From contig NZ_FXWM01000001.1 in the NCBI RefSeq assembly GCF_900177675.1, positions 3,667,001 to 3,731,000 on the forward strand: 64,000 bases of DNA. Reading direction: 5' to 3'. The translations under genes were made by a program, and so were the position numbers. How positions within the stretch are numbered: position 1 is the stretch's first letter; every line of letters starts with the position of its first letter. This document shows positions 14,918-24,104 of this stretch, one piece after another. Under the pieces are notes generated by a model that worked only from the letters and a program-made list of their open reading frames with translations, had not been told where the DNA came from and did not search any database. This DNA is from Bacillus sp. OV166 (GTDB lineage Bacteria; Bacillota; Bacilli; Bacillales; Cytobacillaceae).

Positions 14918-15985
14918 TTGAAAAAACAAAAAGTTGGGATGGCACTATCACTTGTTCTTGCTGCAGGTACACTGTTAGGAGCTTGTGGAAAAAGTAATGA
15001 CAACAAAGGCGGTGGGAATGATCAAACTTTCACTGCTGCAATGGTGACTGATATCGGGGGTGTTGATGACAAATCATTTAACCAATCATCTTGGGAAGGT
15101 CTCAAAAGTTTTGGCGAAGAAAACGGTTTAAAAAAAGGTAAAGGCGGTTACGATTACCTTCAATCCAAATCGGATGCCGATTATACAACAAACTTAAATA
15201 AACTTGCTCGTGAAGGATTTGACTTAGTTTATGCGATCGGCTTCTTGATGCCAGCAGCAGTTGAGGAAATTGCAACCCAGCAAAAAGATTCCAAATTTGC
15301 AATCGTCGATGCTGAAGTAAAGGAGCCAAACGTTGCAAGTATCTTATTCAAAGAGCAAGAAGCTGGATTCCTTGCTGGAATAGCAGCGGCTAAAACAACA
15401 AAATCTAACCATATCGGATTTATTGGCGGCATGGAAATTCCAGTGGTTGAACGTTTCGAAACTGGTTTTTTAGCCGGGGTTAAAGCTGCTAAACCTGAGG
15501 TAAAAGTGGACGTGCAATATGCAGGTGCGTTTGACAAGGCAGAACTTGGTCAAACAATCGCTTCTAAAATGTATTCATCTGGTGCGGACGTGATTTTCCA
15601 CTCCGCAGGGGGAACTGGTGTCGGTTTATTCAAAGAAGCAAATGACCGAAAAGCAAAAGAACCTGGCAAAGATATTTGGGCTATCGGTGTAGACCGCGAT
15701 CAAGCTGATATGGGTAAAGATGTGGTTCTTACATCTGCTTTAAAACGTGTTGATGTAGCTGTTAAAGAACTGGCAACAAAAACAAAAGAAGGTAATTTCC
15801 CAGGCGGCGAAGTTGCGCTATTTGGTTTAGCAGAAGATGGTGTTGGCTTAGCCCCTATCAATGCAAAAGCTACAAACAAAGCAGAAATTGAAGCTGCCAT
15901 AAAAGAATGGGTTGAAAAGATTAAATCAGGTGATGTAAAAGTTCCTGAATCACGTAAAGAATTAAAAACTTTTAGTCCAAAGTAA
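14918..15985 (+). CDS. BmpA/Med-family nucleoside-binding lipoprotein
   Basis: A 355-residue ABC-transporter substrate-binding lipoprotein. The signal peptide ends in the lipobox LLGAC (C23), followed by a Ser/Asn/Gly linker. Family segments are VTDIGGVDDKSFNQSSWEG (about 43-61), AIGFLMP (about 107-113), GFIGGMEIPVVERFETGFLAG (split here: GFIGGMEIP and VERFETGF, about 167-187), and YAGAFDKAELGQ. The family binds purine nucleosides and related ligands. TTG start at 14918 after AAGGGGG. It precedes two pseudouridine catabolism genes by 35 bp, but no ABC permease or ATPase gene follows. A role in pseudouridine or nucleoside capture is inferred from context; the membrane partners must be encoded elsewhere. 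Confidence 0.88.
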   Translation: MKKQKVGMALSLVLAAGTLLGACGKSNDNKGGGNDQTFTAAMVTDIGGVDDKSFNQSSWEGLKSFGEENGLKKGKGGYDYLQSKSDADYTTNLNKLAREGFDLVYAIGFLMPAAVEEIATQQKDSKFAIVDAEVKEPNVASILFKEQEAGFLAGIAAAKTTKSNHIGFIGGMEIPVVERFETGFLAGVKAAKPEVKVDVQYAGAFDKAELGQTIASKMYSSGADVIFHSAGGTGVGLFKEANDRKAKEPGKDIWAIGVDRDQADMGKDVVLTSALKRVDVAVKELATKTKEGNFPGGEVALFGLAEDGVGLAPINAKATNKAEIEAAIKEWVEKIKSGDVKVPESRKELKTFSPK

Positions 15986-16020
15986 TCGTACTGATTAGGA
16001 AGATTAAATGGGGTGAGTTT

Positions 16021-17130
16021 GTGCCTGAAAGAATGAATGATAAAGAACAATTGATTATCGATTTAATACGTAAGAACCCCTATGTTTCTCAGCAAGAACT
16101 GGCTGAAATATTAGGCTTATCTAGGCCTTCCATTGCAAATATTATTTCTGGCTTAATTAAAAAAGGTAATATTCTAGGAAGAGCTTATATTCTTAGTGAA
16201 TCACAACATGTTATTTGTATAGGCGGGGCTAATATTGACCGTAAATTCCATATCAAAGACAAAGCGCAGTTAGGTACATCCAATCCGATTTACGCCACTC
16301 AGAATGCCGGCGGGGTTGCCCGGAATATCGCTGAAAATCTAGGGCGACTTGGAATGGATGTATCACTTATTTCTACATGCGGCACCGATAAGGACTGGTC
16401 GGTCATTGAAGATTCATCATCTCTTTACATGAACTTAGAAACCGTGACCCAATTTCCTGAAAAATCAACAGGTTCCTACACGGCTGTTTTAGACTCTAAC
16501 GGAGAATTAGTTATTGCGTTAGCGGATATGGAAGTGTATGAGGCCATCACACCTGATTTACTGCTTAAACATGACATACAATTAAGTCACGCCAAATGTA
16601 TTATGGTCGATTTAAACTGTCCGAAAGAAACGATTCAATTCTTGTGTCATTTCGCAAATAGCCATGATTTACCGATTGTGTTAATACCCGTTTCATCACC
16701 AAAGATGAATCGATTACCAGATAATTTAGAAGGTGTTGCATGGCTCATTACGAACCGAGATGAATCAGAAACTTACTTCCAAACTGAAATCAAGAATGAG
16801 GAAGATTGGAAGAACGCACTAGAAAAATGGCTGGCACTAGGGATAGCCAATGTGGTTATTACGAATGGAAAACAAGGCTCGATGATAGGTAATAAAAAAG
16901 AAGGAATTTTTCATGTACCTTCTATTGAAATTACTGAAGTCGTCGATGTAACGGGTGCAGGAGACGCTTTTTCCTCCGCTGTTATTTACTCTTGGTTAGA
17001 AGGTAAATCGTTGGTCGAAATTGCTAAAGCTGGGAGCATGAATGCATCTAAAACATTGCAATCATCTTATACAGTTAGACAGGATTTATCAGCAGAACAA
17101 CTACAAAAAGACATGGAGGAATTATCATGA
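16021..17130 (+). CDS. psuK: PfkB-family pseudouridine kinase with N-terminal winged helix
   Basis: A 369-residue fusion. Residues about 1-55 form a winged HTH of the Lrp/ArsR-like type ([33 protein letters not shown]). Residues about 62-365 are a PfkB kinase with the N-terminal [12 protein letters not shown] and the C-terminal [13 protein letters not shown] motif that holds the catalytic aspartate and anion hole. HTH-PfkB fusions of this kind phosphorylate pseudouridine (YeiC type). GTG start at 16021 follows GGGGTGAG; ATG 16033 is less well placed. The stop overlaps the psuG start by 4 bp (ATGA), so the two are coupled. The HTH suggests a dual enzyme/regulator role, not proven. Confidence 0.88.
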   Translation: MPERMNDKEQLIIDLIRKNPYVSQQELAEILGLSRPSIANIISGLIKKGNILGRAYILSESQHVICIGGANIDRKFHIKDKAQLGTSNPIYATQNAGGVARNIAENLGRLGMDVSLISTCGTDKDWSVIEDSSSLYMNLETVTQFPEKSTGSYTAVLDSNGELVIALADMEVYEAITPDLLLKHDIQLSHAKCIMVDLNCPKETIQFLCHFANSHDLPIVLIPVSSPKMNRLPDNLEGVAWLITNRDESETYFQTEIKNEEDWKNALEKWLALGIANVVITNGKQGSMIGNKKEGIFHVPSIEITEVVDVTGAGDAFSSAVIYSWLEGKSLVEIAKAGSMNASKTLQSSYTVRQDLSAEQLQKDMEELS

Positions 17131-18041
17131 AACAATACATTACATTATCTGAAGAAGTACGGATCGCAAAGGAACAAGGAAAACCAATCGTTGCCTTAGA
17201 GTCTACAATTATCTCTCATGGAATGCCATACCCACAAAATGTGAAAACCGCACGTGAAGTGGAACAAATTATCCGTGATAATGGTGCTGTTCCGGCAACA
17301 ATTGCAATCGTTGATGGAAAAATTAAAATTGGATTATCCGACGAAGAGCTAGAAATGTTCGGTAAGAGTACAGATGTAGCAAAAGCATCTAGACGTGATT
17401 TAGCTTATTTACTCGCTACAAAAAAATTGGGGGCAACAACAGTAGCCGCAACGATGATTTGTGCCGAGGCTGCAGGAATTAATATCTTCGTAACTGGTGG
17501 TATTGGCGGTGCTCACCGTGGTGCAGAGACTACCATGGATATCTCTGCAGACCTAGAAGAACTCGGACAAACCAACGTGGCTGTCATTTGTGCAGGCGCC
17601 AAATCGATTCTAGATTTAGGGTTAACAATGGAATATCTTGAAACAAAAGGCGTACCTGTTATTGGTTATCAAACCGATGTACTCCCTGCCTTCTATACGC
17701 GCAATAGCGAATTCTCAGTGAACTTCCGTGCAGACGATGCGGAAACAATCGCCTCGACGTTAAAAGTTAAATGGGATTTAAACCTAAAAGGCGGAGCTGT
17801 GATTGCCAATCCAATACCTGAAGAATTCGCTATGGATGAAAAAACCATTACTAACGTAATTGAAGCCGCTTTAAAAGAAGCAGAAGAAAAACACATATCC
17901 GGTAAAAATGTAACGCCATTCTTACTAGGTAAGGTGAAAGAATTAACTGAAGGTAAGAGCCTAGATGCAAACATTGCTTTAGTTAAAAACAATGCAGTTG
18001 TGGGAGCTCAAATAGCTGTAAGTTTTAATGGTATGAAATAA
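17127..18041 (+). CDS. psuG: Pseudouridine-5'-phosphate glycosidase
   Basis: Splits pseudouridine 5'-phosphate into uracil and ribose 5-phosphate. The 304-residue protein has the family segments [16 protein letters not shown] (about 24-39), [16 protein letters not shown] (about 55-70), [33 protein letters not shown] (about 125-144, active-site loop with metal ligands) and [20 protein letters not shown] (as [13 protein letters not shown]). A conserved lysine (K in CAGAKS) forms the Schiff base in the family. Length is normal. It ends shortly before a strong terminator, closing the three-gene unit. Confidence 0.94.
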   Translation: MKQYITLSEEVRIAKEQGKPIVALESTIISHGMPYPQNVKTAREVEQIIRDNGAVPATIAIVDGKIKIGLSDEELEMFGKSTDVAKASRRDLAYLLATKKLGATTVAATMICAEAAGINIFVTGGIGGAHRGAETTMDISADLEELGQTNVAVICAGAKSILDLGLTMEYLETKGVPVIGYQTDVLPAFYTRNSEFSVNFRADDAETIASTLKVKWDLNLKGGAVIANPIPEEFAMDEKTITNVIEAALKEAEEKHISGKNVTPFLLGKVKELTEGKSLDANIALVKNNAVVGAQIAVSFNGMK

Positions 18042-18076
18042 GGATTGAAAAACACTTTTTCCGGCAGCAACCTCAT

Positions 18077-18123
18077 GCTTGCAGACACAATCTAGCTTCT
18101 AGATGAGTCTGCAAGCTTTTTTC
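18077..18123 (+). terminator. Terminator of the pseudouridine operon
   Basis: GCTTGCAGAC pairs with GTCTGCAAGC, with an inner TCTAG/CTAGA stem, followed by a T tract. Confidence 0.92.
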
Positions 18124-18154
18124 TTGATATAGGATTCTATTGGAAGTTTAGCTG

Positions 18155-18886
18155 CTATTTTACACAAGAAAATATTAAAAAGAGCGGAATCCTCATCCTT
18201 CGTTTATACTCACTTTCATTCTTAAATTCTTCTGGCCTTGGAGTACCTTCTCTTAAATCATCAATCTTAAATCCAGTTTGTTTTAAAAGTTGATAGTATT
18301 CTTCAGTTGTTCGATGATATTTAACAACATTTTTATCTATCCACGGCTCAACCCTTTTACCACTTGTAAAATAATCATCGACGATCCAATCTGTTTTTAA
18401 GGATGATGCCTCTGCACTTTTTATGGATGAAAGTAATAATGGATGCTGGACACTGAATATGAATCTTCCGTTTTCTGTAAGAGAATAATGAACTCCTTTA
18501 AATAGATCCTTTAAGTCTGCTAAATAATGGAGCGCTAATCGTGACACAATTAGATCATATTGATCTGGTTGAAAATCCCATGTTTCCATTGAAGAAAGAT
18601 GTACTTTTCCCAACGAACCATTTAGATTCTTAGTAGCTTCTTTTACCATATTTTTTGAGCCTTCTACTCCGTCGTACGAAATACATCTTTTTTGCAGGAG
18701 TTCAATACCAAATTTAGCGTCACCACAACCTAAATCTAACACCTTTCTTCCTTCTATATCACCAATTAGTTCAAGCAAGATAGGCTTTTCAATCATATTA
18801 TTGGGACTTTCCTCACGATTTCTTCGTGTGATGTAATTTTCAAAAAATTGATCATTGTCGTAAGCCGATGCACCACTAAACTCCAT
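18155..18886 (-). CDS. Class I SAM-dependent methyltransferase
   Basis: A 243-residue Rossmann methyltransferase. Motif I is KVLDLGCGDAKFG (about 54-66), post-I acidic YDGVEGS (about 76-82), and motif II/III is QYDLIVSRLALHYL (about 113-126). The N-terminus (FSGASAYDNDQFFENYITRR) and C-terminal acceptor region resemble UbiE/COQ5-like small-molecule methyltransferases in Bacillus. ATG at 18886 follows AAGGGGGAGA. Alone; substrate unknown. Confidence 0.85.
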   Translation of the reverse strand: MEFSGASAYDNDQFFENYITRRNREESPNNMIEKPILLELIGDIEGRKVLDLGCGDAKFGIELLQKRCISYDGVEGSKNMVKEATKNLNGSLGKVHLSSMETWDFQPDQYDLIVSRLALHYLADLKDLFKGVHYSLTENGRFIFSVQHPLLLSSIKSAEASSLKTDWIVDDYFTSGKRVEPWIDKNVVKYHRTTEEYYQLLKQTGFKIDDLREGTPRPEEFKNESEYKRRMRIPLFLIFSCVK

Positions 18887-18938
18887 TAAATCTCCCCCTT
18901 ATTAAATCAAACCTTGAAAATTATATAGTAAACAAGGA

Positions 18939-18969
18939 AAGTGCGATGCTTTTTTAATGCATCGCACTT
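18939..18969 (-). terminator. Terminator after YwnH-like GNAT gene
   Basis: AAGTGCGATGC and GCATCGCACTT form an 11-bp perfect stem with a 9-nt A/T loop, 15 bp past the stop codon of the minus-strand gene. The trailing tract is only weakly T-rich. Confidence 0.78.
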
Positions 18970-18983
18970 GCTATTAAACAATC

Positions 18984-19487
18984 TTAATTAATTCCAACTG
19001 AATGACTTCTTCTTTCTAACAATATCGTATCACGCCATACGCCATCCATTTTTCCAATACGATCTCGCCTTCCAACTTTCCGAAACCCAAACTTAAGATG
19101 TAATTTGAGACTGTATATATTTTCAGGAAAAATCCCAGATTGTAATGTCCAGTACCCGTACTGTTCACTAATTTCAATTAAAGATTTTAATAGCTTACTA
19201 CCAATACCCTTTCCCTTACTATTTTGTCCAACATAAATACTAACCTCAGCCACACCGGCATAAACACATCGGCTGGAAACTGGGCTTAACGCCGCCCAAC
19301 CTAGAACTTTACCAGCTAAACGTGCGACAAGACGACACTCTAAGATATGCCCCATATCCCAATCTTCCCATGTAGGAGGCTCTTTTTGAAATGTTGCATT
19401 TCCAGTCGCAATTCCTTCTTGGTAGATTTCACGAACCTGATCCCAATCCTCATTTTGCATATTATCAATAATAATAGAATTTTCCAT
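18984..19487 (-). CDS. GNAT acetyltransferase, phosphinothricin/methionine-sulfoximine type
   Basis: A 167-residue acetyltransferase resembling YwnH and other Pat-type enzymes. Characteristic segments are REIYQEGIATGNATFQKEPP (about 19-38), GWAALSPVSSRCVYAGVAEV (about 63-82), motif A SIYVGQNSKGKGIGSKLL and C-terminal HLKFGFRKVGRRDRIGKMDG. The family acetylates methionine sulfoximine, phosphinothricin or similar amino acids, often as detoxification. It starts at ATG 19487 and follows the unknown gene at 19510 by about 20 bp, so the two may be co-transcribed. Confidence 0.87.
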   Translation of the reverse strand: MENSIIIDNMQNEDWDQVREIYQEGIATGNATFQKEPPTWEDWDMGHILECRLVARLAGKVLGWAALSPVSSRCVYAGVAEVSIYVGQNSKGKGIGSKLLKSLIEISEQYGYWTLQSGIFPENIYSLKLHLKFGFRKVGRRDRIGKMDGVWRDTILLERRSHSVGIN

Positions 19488-19509
19488 TGTTCCACCTGAA
19501 TTAAATTAT

Positions 19510-19860
19510 TTATTTTGATTTAACTTCTTCAATAATAGATTCCCCTTCACTATGGTCGGAATCTGTCCATTTCCACTTCTCATGTAATCTAATTCTTCCA
19601 TCTGGCAGAGTTTCTGGCGTAGAGAAACATTGTCCGCCTCTTATTTCGTTCTTTGTATTTACATGGTTATATCTAAACTGTAAACTGCCATTTTCCTCAA
19701 CTATTCCAATAAGTGATCCTTTTACAATGTCTCCTCCATAATATGTAGCTGAAAGTATGTTTCCCTCTTGTTGGTACTCAAAAAATGTTTCTATTGAAAC
19801 CTCACCGTTAGCTGTATTTTTGACTGAAACAAATTTTCGTCCATTGTAATTTATCAACAT
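19510..19860 (-). CDS. Conserved small beta-rich protein
   Basis: A 116-residue protein beginning [20 protein letters not shown] and containing [19 protein letters not shown] (about 27-45), [14 protein letters not shown] and [13 protein letters not shown] recall relatives in Bacillus labelled as N-acetylglutamate synthase, but no acetyltransferase motif is visible, so that label is probably wrong. The pattern suggests a compact beta-barrel. The ATG at 19860 has AGGGAGGTAG upstream. It probably forms a two-gene unit with the downstream GNAT. Function unknown. Confidence 0.75.
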   Translation of the reverse strand: MLINYNGRKFVSVKNTANGEVSIETFFEYQQEGNILSATYYGGDIVKGSLIGIVEENGSLQFRYNHVNTKNEIRGGQCFSTPETLPDGRIRLHEKWKWTDSDHSEGESIIEEVKSK

Positions 19861-20003
19861 TCTACCTCCCTAGTAAGGAAAAATGGTTAATGTCTGAGTT
19901 AATAAAAAGAAATCTTTCTGTTATTGATATCTCATATGCTGTAGTTGGAACAGGAGGAAATGTTTATATTGATATTAAGAATGAACAAAAATAATAACAC
20001 CTA

Positions 20004-20297
20004 TCAAAGTTGAATATTTTCAAAATGTTCAACAGTGGGAAATGGGTCATAAAAACGATGTAACATTTTTTTCCATTCTTGGTACTCGTTTGATTTCCTA
20101 AATCCAACTGTATGATCTTCTAATGTTTCCCACTTTACCATTAACAAATATTTCCCTTTAACTTCTATACAACGTTGTAGTTCGTGAGATATGTAACCTT
20201 TCATCGATGCAATGATTTCTGATGCCCGACGAAATGCTTCCTCATATTCCTCTTCCATTCCTGGTCTAACCTTAAGCATAACTGCTTCCAATATCAT
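20004..20297 (-). CDS. Antibiotic biosynthesis monooxygenase (ABM) domain protein
   Basis: A 97-residue single ABM (dimeric alpha-beta barrel) domain. EAVMLKVRPGMEEEYEEAF (about 3-21) gives strand 1 and helix 1. ISHELQRCIEVKGKYLLMVKWET (in two parts, ISHELQRC and YLLMVKWE) and the HHF-like HRFYDPFPTVEHF end are typical. Such small proteins act as monooxygenases, heme-degrading enzymes or have no known activity. The ATG at 20297 follows AAGGGGGAA. Alone. Confidence 0.82.
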   Translation of the reverse strand: MILEAVMLKVRPGMEEEYEEAFRRASEIIASMKGYISHELQRCIEVKGKYLLMVKWETLEDHTVGFRKSNEYQEWKKMLHRFYDPFPTVEHFENIQL

Positions 20298-20530
20298 CTA
20301 ATTCCCCCTTAAATAGATTTGCCTTTGGCGTTTAGTGAAAAATTCGACATAAATCTATTTTTTTCCTTTATTACAGTCGAATAATTCTTAAGAAAGTCGC
20401 TTATATGTATTTTTCATCACATCTCCTTTTAACAATCGGATGTACAATCGTAGTGAATCTATTAAAAGAAAAGGAGCATTGTCTATTTATTTATCGGAAT
20501 CTATACATAAAAGTTTAGGAGGTTGTTCTT

Positions 20531-20848
20531 TTGTTCAATTTACTAATATTCGTTTTAATTGCTATTACTCTAATCTTATTGAGTCTTTTTATTGATGGGC
20601 TGATGAGGCTGCATAAGCAAGAAAAGGAAGATAAAAAAAATATTGTTAGAGATGGCATGGAAGGTTATTTGGATCAAACATTTGGAATTGGACCGGTAAA
20701 AATATTTAAAACAATGTTTGATGCCGATGGCAATGTAAGATATTTGGTTTATTTGCCGCAGTACGAATGGTTCAAAACCCCAAATTACAAATGGTATGAA
20801 GTGTATGCCACCAAAAATGGCTTTCAACATATTGAAATCGAAAGATGA
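20531..20848 (+). CDS. Small membrane-anchored protein of unknown function
   Basis: A 105-residue protein with one N-terminal membrane helix (about 3-24), a charged linker (HKQEKEDKKN) and a globular aromatic-rich C-terminus (VYLPQYEWFKTPNYKWYEVY, about 76-95). The start is TTG at 20531, 8 nt after AGGAGG. A rho-independent terminator follows. I do not recognise a family; topology suggests a single-pass protein with a cytoplasmic or external domain. Confidence 0.72.
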   Translation: MFNLLIFVLIAITLILLSLFIDGLMRLHKQEKEDKKNIVRDGMEGYLDQTFGIGPVKIFKTMFDADGNVRYLVYLPQYEWFKTPNYKWYEVYATKNGFQHIEIER

Positions 20849-20864
20849 TTTCGTTCATATTGAC

Positions 20865-20896
20865 AAAGAACGCCCCATTTCTATGGGGTGTTCTTT
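20865..20896 (+). terminator. Terminator after small membrane protein gene
   Basis: AAAGAACGCCCCAT pairs with ATGGGGTGTTCTTT (one G-T pair) around TTCT, 17 bp after the stop codon. Confidence 0.85.
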
Positions 20897-20965
20897 GATT
20901 TATCAGGTATCTAGCCTTGCATGGGTCAACTATTTTACACAGTAATATTTGGTAAAACTATTTTA

Positions 20966-21172
20966 TCATTCTGTGGATTGGGCTTTAGATGTGTTTTGTA
21001 CTTGTGTTACGGCCGTTAAAGCAGACGAAATTTCGTTTGATGCCTGTTTCATCGCTTCCTGGGCGAGAGTAGGATCGGAATTTGCTTTTTCAATTGCTTT
21101 TGTTAACAATTCTTGGGTTAGTGTTACATTTGCTTTTGCTTGGTTTAGTTGATTTACATCAATTTGTGGCAT
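20966..21172 (-). CDS. Small helical protein, 68 residues, unknown
   Basis: A Gln/Ala/Thr-rich, wholly helical 68-residue protein starting MPQIDVNQLNQAKANVTL. Repeated ALTAVTQVQ and EAMKQASNE segments suggest an amphipathic coiled coil. The ATG at 21172 has AAGGAGAG at proper distance, which supports this strand over the longer overlapping frame on the other strand. The composition resembles small spore or phasin-like proteins, but I cannot name it. Confidence 0.65.
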   Translation of the reverse strand: MPQIDVNQLNQAKANVTLTQELLTKAIEKANSDPTLAQEAMKQASNEISSALTAVTQVQNTSKAQSTE

Positions 21173-21193
21173 GAGTTTCTCTCCTTTTGTTTC

Positions 21194-21270
21194 GGCTGTG
21201 TTAAACTAGTTTGTTGATTTCCGCTCCAATCAACAAAGTTACAATATCAACAATAACCTTTAACACAGCC
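21194..21270. repeat. Short MITE-like element with 12-bp perfect terminal inverted repeats
   Basis: GGCTGTGTTAAA (21194-21205) and TTTAACACAGCC (21259-21270) are perfect inverted ends. Inside are GTTGATTTCCGCTCCA (21213-21228) and CAATATCAACAA (21242-21253). Both internal blocks also occur in the same order and orientation in the about 200-bp element at 35460-35659, so this appears to be an internally deleted copy of the same family. Confidence 0.8.
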
Positions 21271-21338
21271 TTTGTTTTAAATTACTTCTATATCATCACC
21301 ATGCATTTTATTTTTATTTAAGGTAAAAATTACCTCGA

Positions 21339-21375
21339 AAAAAAATGCCTCGGAGTTTCCTCCAAGACATTTTTT
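21339..21375 (-). terminator. Terminator after thiolase gene
   Basis: AAAAATGCCTCGGAG and CTCCAAGACATTTTT pair imperfectly around a short loop. On the minus strand it is followed by a T-rich run, 18 bp past the stop. Confidence 0.8.
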
Positions 21376-21392
21376 ACAATTTTTATTCATTC

Positions 21393-22583
21393 TTACTTAA
21401 CATTTTCGATAATGGTTGCTACACCTTGTCCTCCACCGACACATAACGTAGCTAAACCATAGCGGTTTTCTCTTTTCTTCATTTCATGAATTAAAGTCAC
21501 CAAAATTCTTGCTCCACTTGCACCGATTGGGTGACCAAGTGCAATCGCACCACCATTAACATTTAACTTTTCTTTATTAAATTGAAGCTCGCGATCTACT
21601 GCAATCGATTGTGCCGCAAATGCTTCGTTTGCTTCAATTAATTCAATGTCTTCTAAAGATAAAGACGCTGTTTTTAAAGCTTTTTTCACTGCAGGGACAG
21701 GACCGATTCCCATTATACTCGGATCCACACCCGCAGTAGCATTTGCTTTAATTGTTACTAGAGGAGTGACGCCTAATTCTTCTGCCTTTTTACGGCTCAT
21801 TACTACAAATGCTGCCGCACCATCGTTAATTCCTGAAGAGTTAGCAGCAGTAACAGATCCATCCTTTTTGAATGCAGGACGAAGCTTACCTAATCCTTCT
21901 GCAGTAGTTCCAAACCGTGGGAACTCATCTTGGCTGAATAATGTCACTTGTCCTTTACGGCCAGGTACCTCAACTGGGACAATTTCATCAGCAAATCGAT
22001 TGGATTCAATTGCTGCTTGAGCTTTTTGCTGACTCCATGCAGCAAATTCATCTTGTTCAGCACGTGTGATTTCATATTTCTCAGCAAGATTTTCAGCTGT
22101 AGTTCCCATATGATAGTCATTTTCTGCACACCATAATCCGTCTTTAATCATACTGTCTAAAATTTTCTGATCGCCCATTTTAAATCCATTTCGTCCGCCT
22201 TTTAACAGATGTGGAGCTTGACTCATATTCTCCATACCGCCTGCAACAACCACTTCTGCCTCTCCAGCAAGAATCGCTTGTGTTGCTAAGTGAACAGCCT
22301 TTAATCCTGATCCACAGACCTTATTAATTGTCATAGCTGGTGCCTCTTGAGGAATACCTGCAGCAAGGGAAGCTTGTCTTGCCGGATTTTGTCCAACTCC
22401 TGCTTGTAAAACATTCCCCATAATCACTTCATCTACATCATTAGGATTAATTCCAGCTTTTTGAATAGCTGCTTTAATTACAGTAGATCCTAACTGTACA
22501 GCTGAAACATTTTCTAAACTCCCTAAAAAACTACCAATTGCTGTCCTTACCGCACTTACAATTACAACTTCATTTACAGTCAT
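21393..22583 (-). CDS. Acetyl-CoA acetyltransferase (thiolase)
   Basis: Condenses two acetyl-CoA to acetoacetyl-CoA or cleaves 3-ketoacyl-CoA. About 396 residues, normal length. The nucleophilic cysteine is in [15 protein letters not shown] (about 84-98), the His active site in [16 protein letters not shown] (about 343-358) and the second Cys in TLCVGGGQG (near 379). ATG at 22583 (MTVNEVVIV) is preferred; the longer frame from TTG 22598 begins inside the GGGGG ribosome site. The gene is on the opposite strand from phaRBC but within the same neighbourhood, so it can supply acetoacetyl-CoA for polyhydroxybutyrate. It could equally act in fatty acid or ketone metabolism (MmgA-type). Confidence 0.93.
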   Translation of the reverse strand: MTVNEVVIVSAVRTAIGSFLGSLENVSAVQLGSTVIKAAIQKAGINPNDVDEVIMGNVLQAGVGQNPARQASLAAGIPQEAPAMTINKVCGSGLKAVHLATQAILAGEAEVVVAGGMENMSQAPHLLKGGRNGFKMGDQKILDSMIKDGLWCAENDYHMGTTAENLAEKYEITRAEQDEFAAWSQQKAQAAIESNRFADEIVPVEVPGRKGQVTLFSQDEFPRFGTTAEGLGKLRPAFKKDGSVTAANSSGINDGAAAFVVMSRKKAEELGVTPLVTIKANATAGVDPSIMGIGPVPAVKKALKTASLSLEDIELIEANEAFAAQSIAVDRELQFNKEKLNVNGGAIALGHPIGASGARILVTLIHEMKKRENRYGLATLCVGGGQGVATIIENVK

Positions 22584-22598
22584 TCTGATTTCCCCCAA

Positions 22599-22995
22599 AA
22601 AGTGATTTATGTATTCGAATAATAATTCCTCACAAATTTTACTACATTTCGCGGTATTTTTCGTGACAAACTATTCGACAAATTCAGAGTTTTTTTATTT
22701 ATCGCTATAAAAAAATTAAGATCTAAACCTGACATATTCAACGTTTATCCCCTTTAAAAAAGGCCTAGAAAATCCACTATTGGCAAAGTAAAAGGTGTAA
22801 TTACATCGATTGAAAATATTAATAAAACAGGCAAAAAAAACCTGTCGAACTTTAGTGTAAATTGACATGTTTTGTAGAATAATTTTCGAGTTTATACTAA
22901 CTTGGCATTTGAACAAATAAATGAACGATCAGAATATGACCGAACCTCCATATATTGTAATATAACAATTTAGTAATAGTGGTTACCTTAATAAA
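22599..22995. other. Intergenic region upstream of thiolase, no gene supported
   Basis: About 400 AT-rich bases between the thiolase start and the reductase terminator. A 66-codon frame (22716-22916, minus) has no ribosome site and unusual composition, so it is not called. No clear promoter spacing was found. Confidence 0.4.
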
Positions 22996-23002
22996 CCAAA
23001 AA

Positions 23003-23030
23003 GAGAGAAAATCATTATTTTCTCCCTCAA
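23003..23030 (-). terminator. Terminator after FabG-like reductase gene
   Basis: GAGGGAGAAAAT and ATTTTCTCTC pair on the minus strand around ATGATT-like loop, followed by TTTTTGG. Confidence 0.75.
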
Positions 23031-23046
23031 TTTGCAGATATATTGT

Positions 23047-23781
23047 CTAAATAACTAATCCGCCATCCACACTTAAGATGGTTCCGTTAATATAATTCGC
23101 CTTATCCGAAGCCAAGAATACATATGCTGCGGCAATATCTTCTGGTTTGCCAAGCTTCCTAAGCGGAGTCTTTTCCTTCATAAATTGAAGCACCTTATCT
23201 GGCACCGCTGCAGTCATACCTGTTTCAATGAAACCTGGAGCAACTGCATTGACTCGGATCCCCTTAGGGCCAAATTCTTTTGCCCAGCTTTTCGTCAGCC
23301 CAATGACGCCCGCCTTTGTTGCAGCATAATTTGTTTGACCAATATTCCCATATAAACCAACGACGGAAGATGCGTTAAGAATAACGCCCGACCCCTGCTT
23401 TAACATACTAGGAGCTACAGCCTTCGTGCATTTAAAAACACCTGATAGATTGACAGAAATGACTCTTTCCCAATCCGATTCCTCCATCTTTGTTAAAAAA
23501 CCATCAAGTGTAATTCCGGCATTGTTAATTAAGATATCGATTCGGCCATGCTTACCTATTGTGGATTGAACCATTTCTTCTATCTGGGTGCTGTCCGTTA
23601 CATCGACTTTATAAAATTCTACTTTTTCATGATTCAATTCTTCTAATGCAGATTTACCAGCCGACTCATCATAATCACAGATGACGACGTTTGCACCCTC
23701 TTGGAGAAATTGTTTAGCCGTTTCTTTTCCAATCCCCTGTGCACCACCTGTAATTAACACAACCTTTTTACTAAACTCCAA
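23047..23781 (-). CDS. Short-chain dehydrogenase, FabG/PhaB-like
   Basis: A 244-residue NAD(P)H-dependent SDR. Cofactor motif TGGAQGIG (residues 11-18), NNAG (about 87-90), and catalytic Ser/Tyr/Lys in NASSVVGLYG and YAATKAG are intact. The C-terminal INGTILSVDGGLVI is typical of 3-oxoacyl-ACP/acetoacetyl-CoA reductases. The ATG at 23781 lies after GAGGTGATAT. It is divergent from phaR across about 320 bp. A second SDR, phaB, is in the operon on the other strand, so this one may be an extra hydroxyacyl reductase or serve fatty acid synthesis. Confidence 0.9.
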   Translation of the reverse strand: MEFSKKVVLITGGAQGIGKETAKQFLQEGANVVICDYDESAGKSALEELNHEKVEFYKVDVTDSTQIEEMVQSTIGKHGRIDILINNAGITLDGFLTKMEESDWERVISVNLSGVFKCTKAVAPSMLKQGSGVILNASSVVGLYGNIGQTNYAATKAGVIGLTKSWAKEFGPKGIRVNAVAPGFIETGMTAAVPDKVLQFMKEKTPLRKLGKPEDIAAAYVFLASDKANYINGTILSVDGGLVI

Positions 23782-24104
23782 AATATATCACCTCGTTTTT
23801 TTCTTTTCAGAATAGACCTCTGCACTTTCATCAGCATCCCTAGGCAAATGAGAAAAGAAATCCAAAACAAAAAAGTGGCGATGAAACTAGGCTTTGGACA
23901 AAATTAAATCCATTTTTACCCATATTATGATGGATTATCGCTAATTATCACTCTTGTTAAAATACTTTACAATTCGCAAGAAAGTGAGAAATTTGTCAAA
24001 AAATGATGAAATGTATTTTGAGAATTTTTAATCTTTCACCTTTTAAAATTTCGATGAAGTTAGTATGATGGATAGGTCAACAAAACAAATGTAGGAGGAA
24101 AAAA

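Noticed and set aside
19890..19996. 34-codon plus-strand frame that looks like the end of some protein
   Set aside because: Too short and without a ribosome site; could be gene debris but nothing recognisable.
20949..21152. 67-codon plus-strand frame
   Set aside because: The minus-strand gene on the same DNA has a strong ribosome site and better composition.
22716..22916. 66-codon minus-strand frame between thiolase and reductase
   Set aside because: No ribosome site and improbable amino acid mix.
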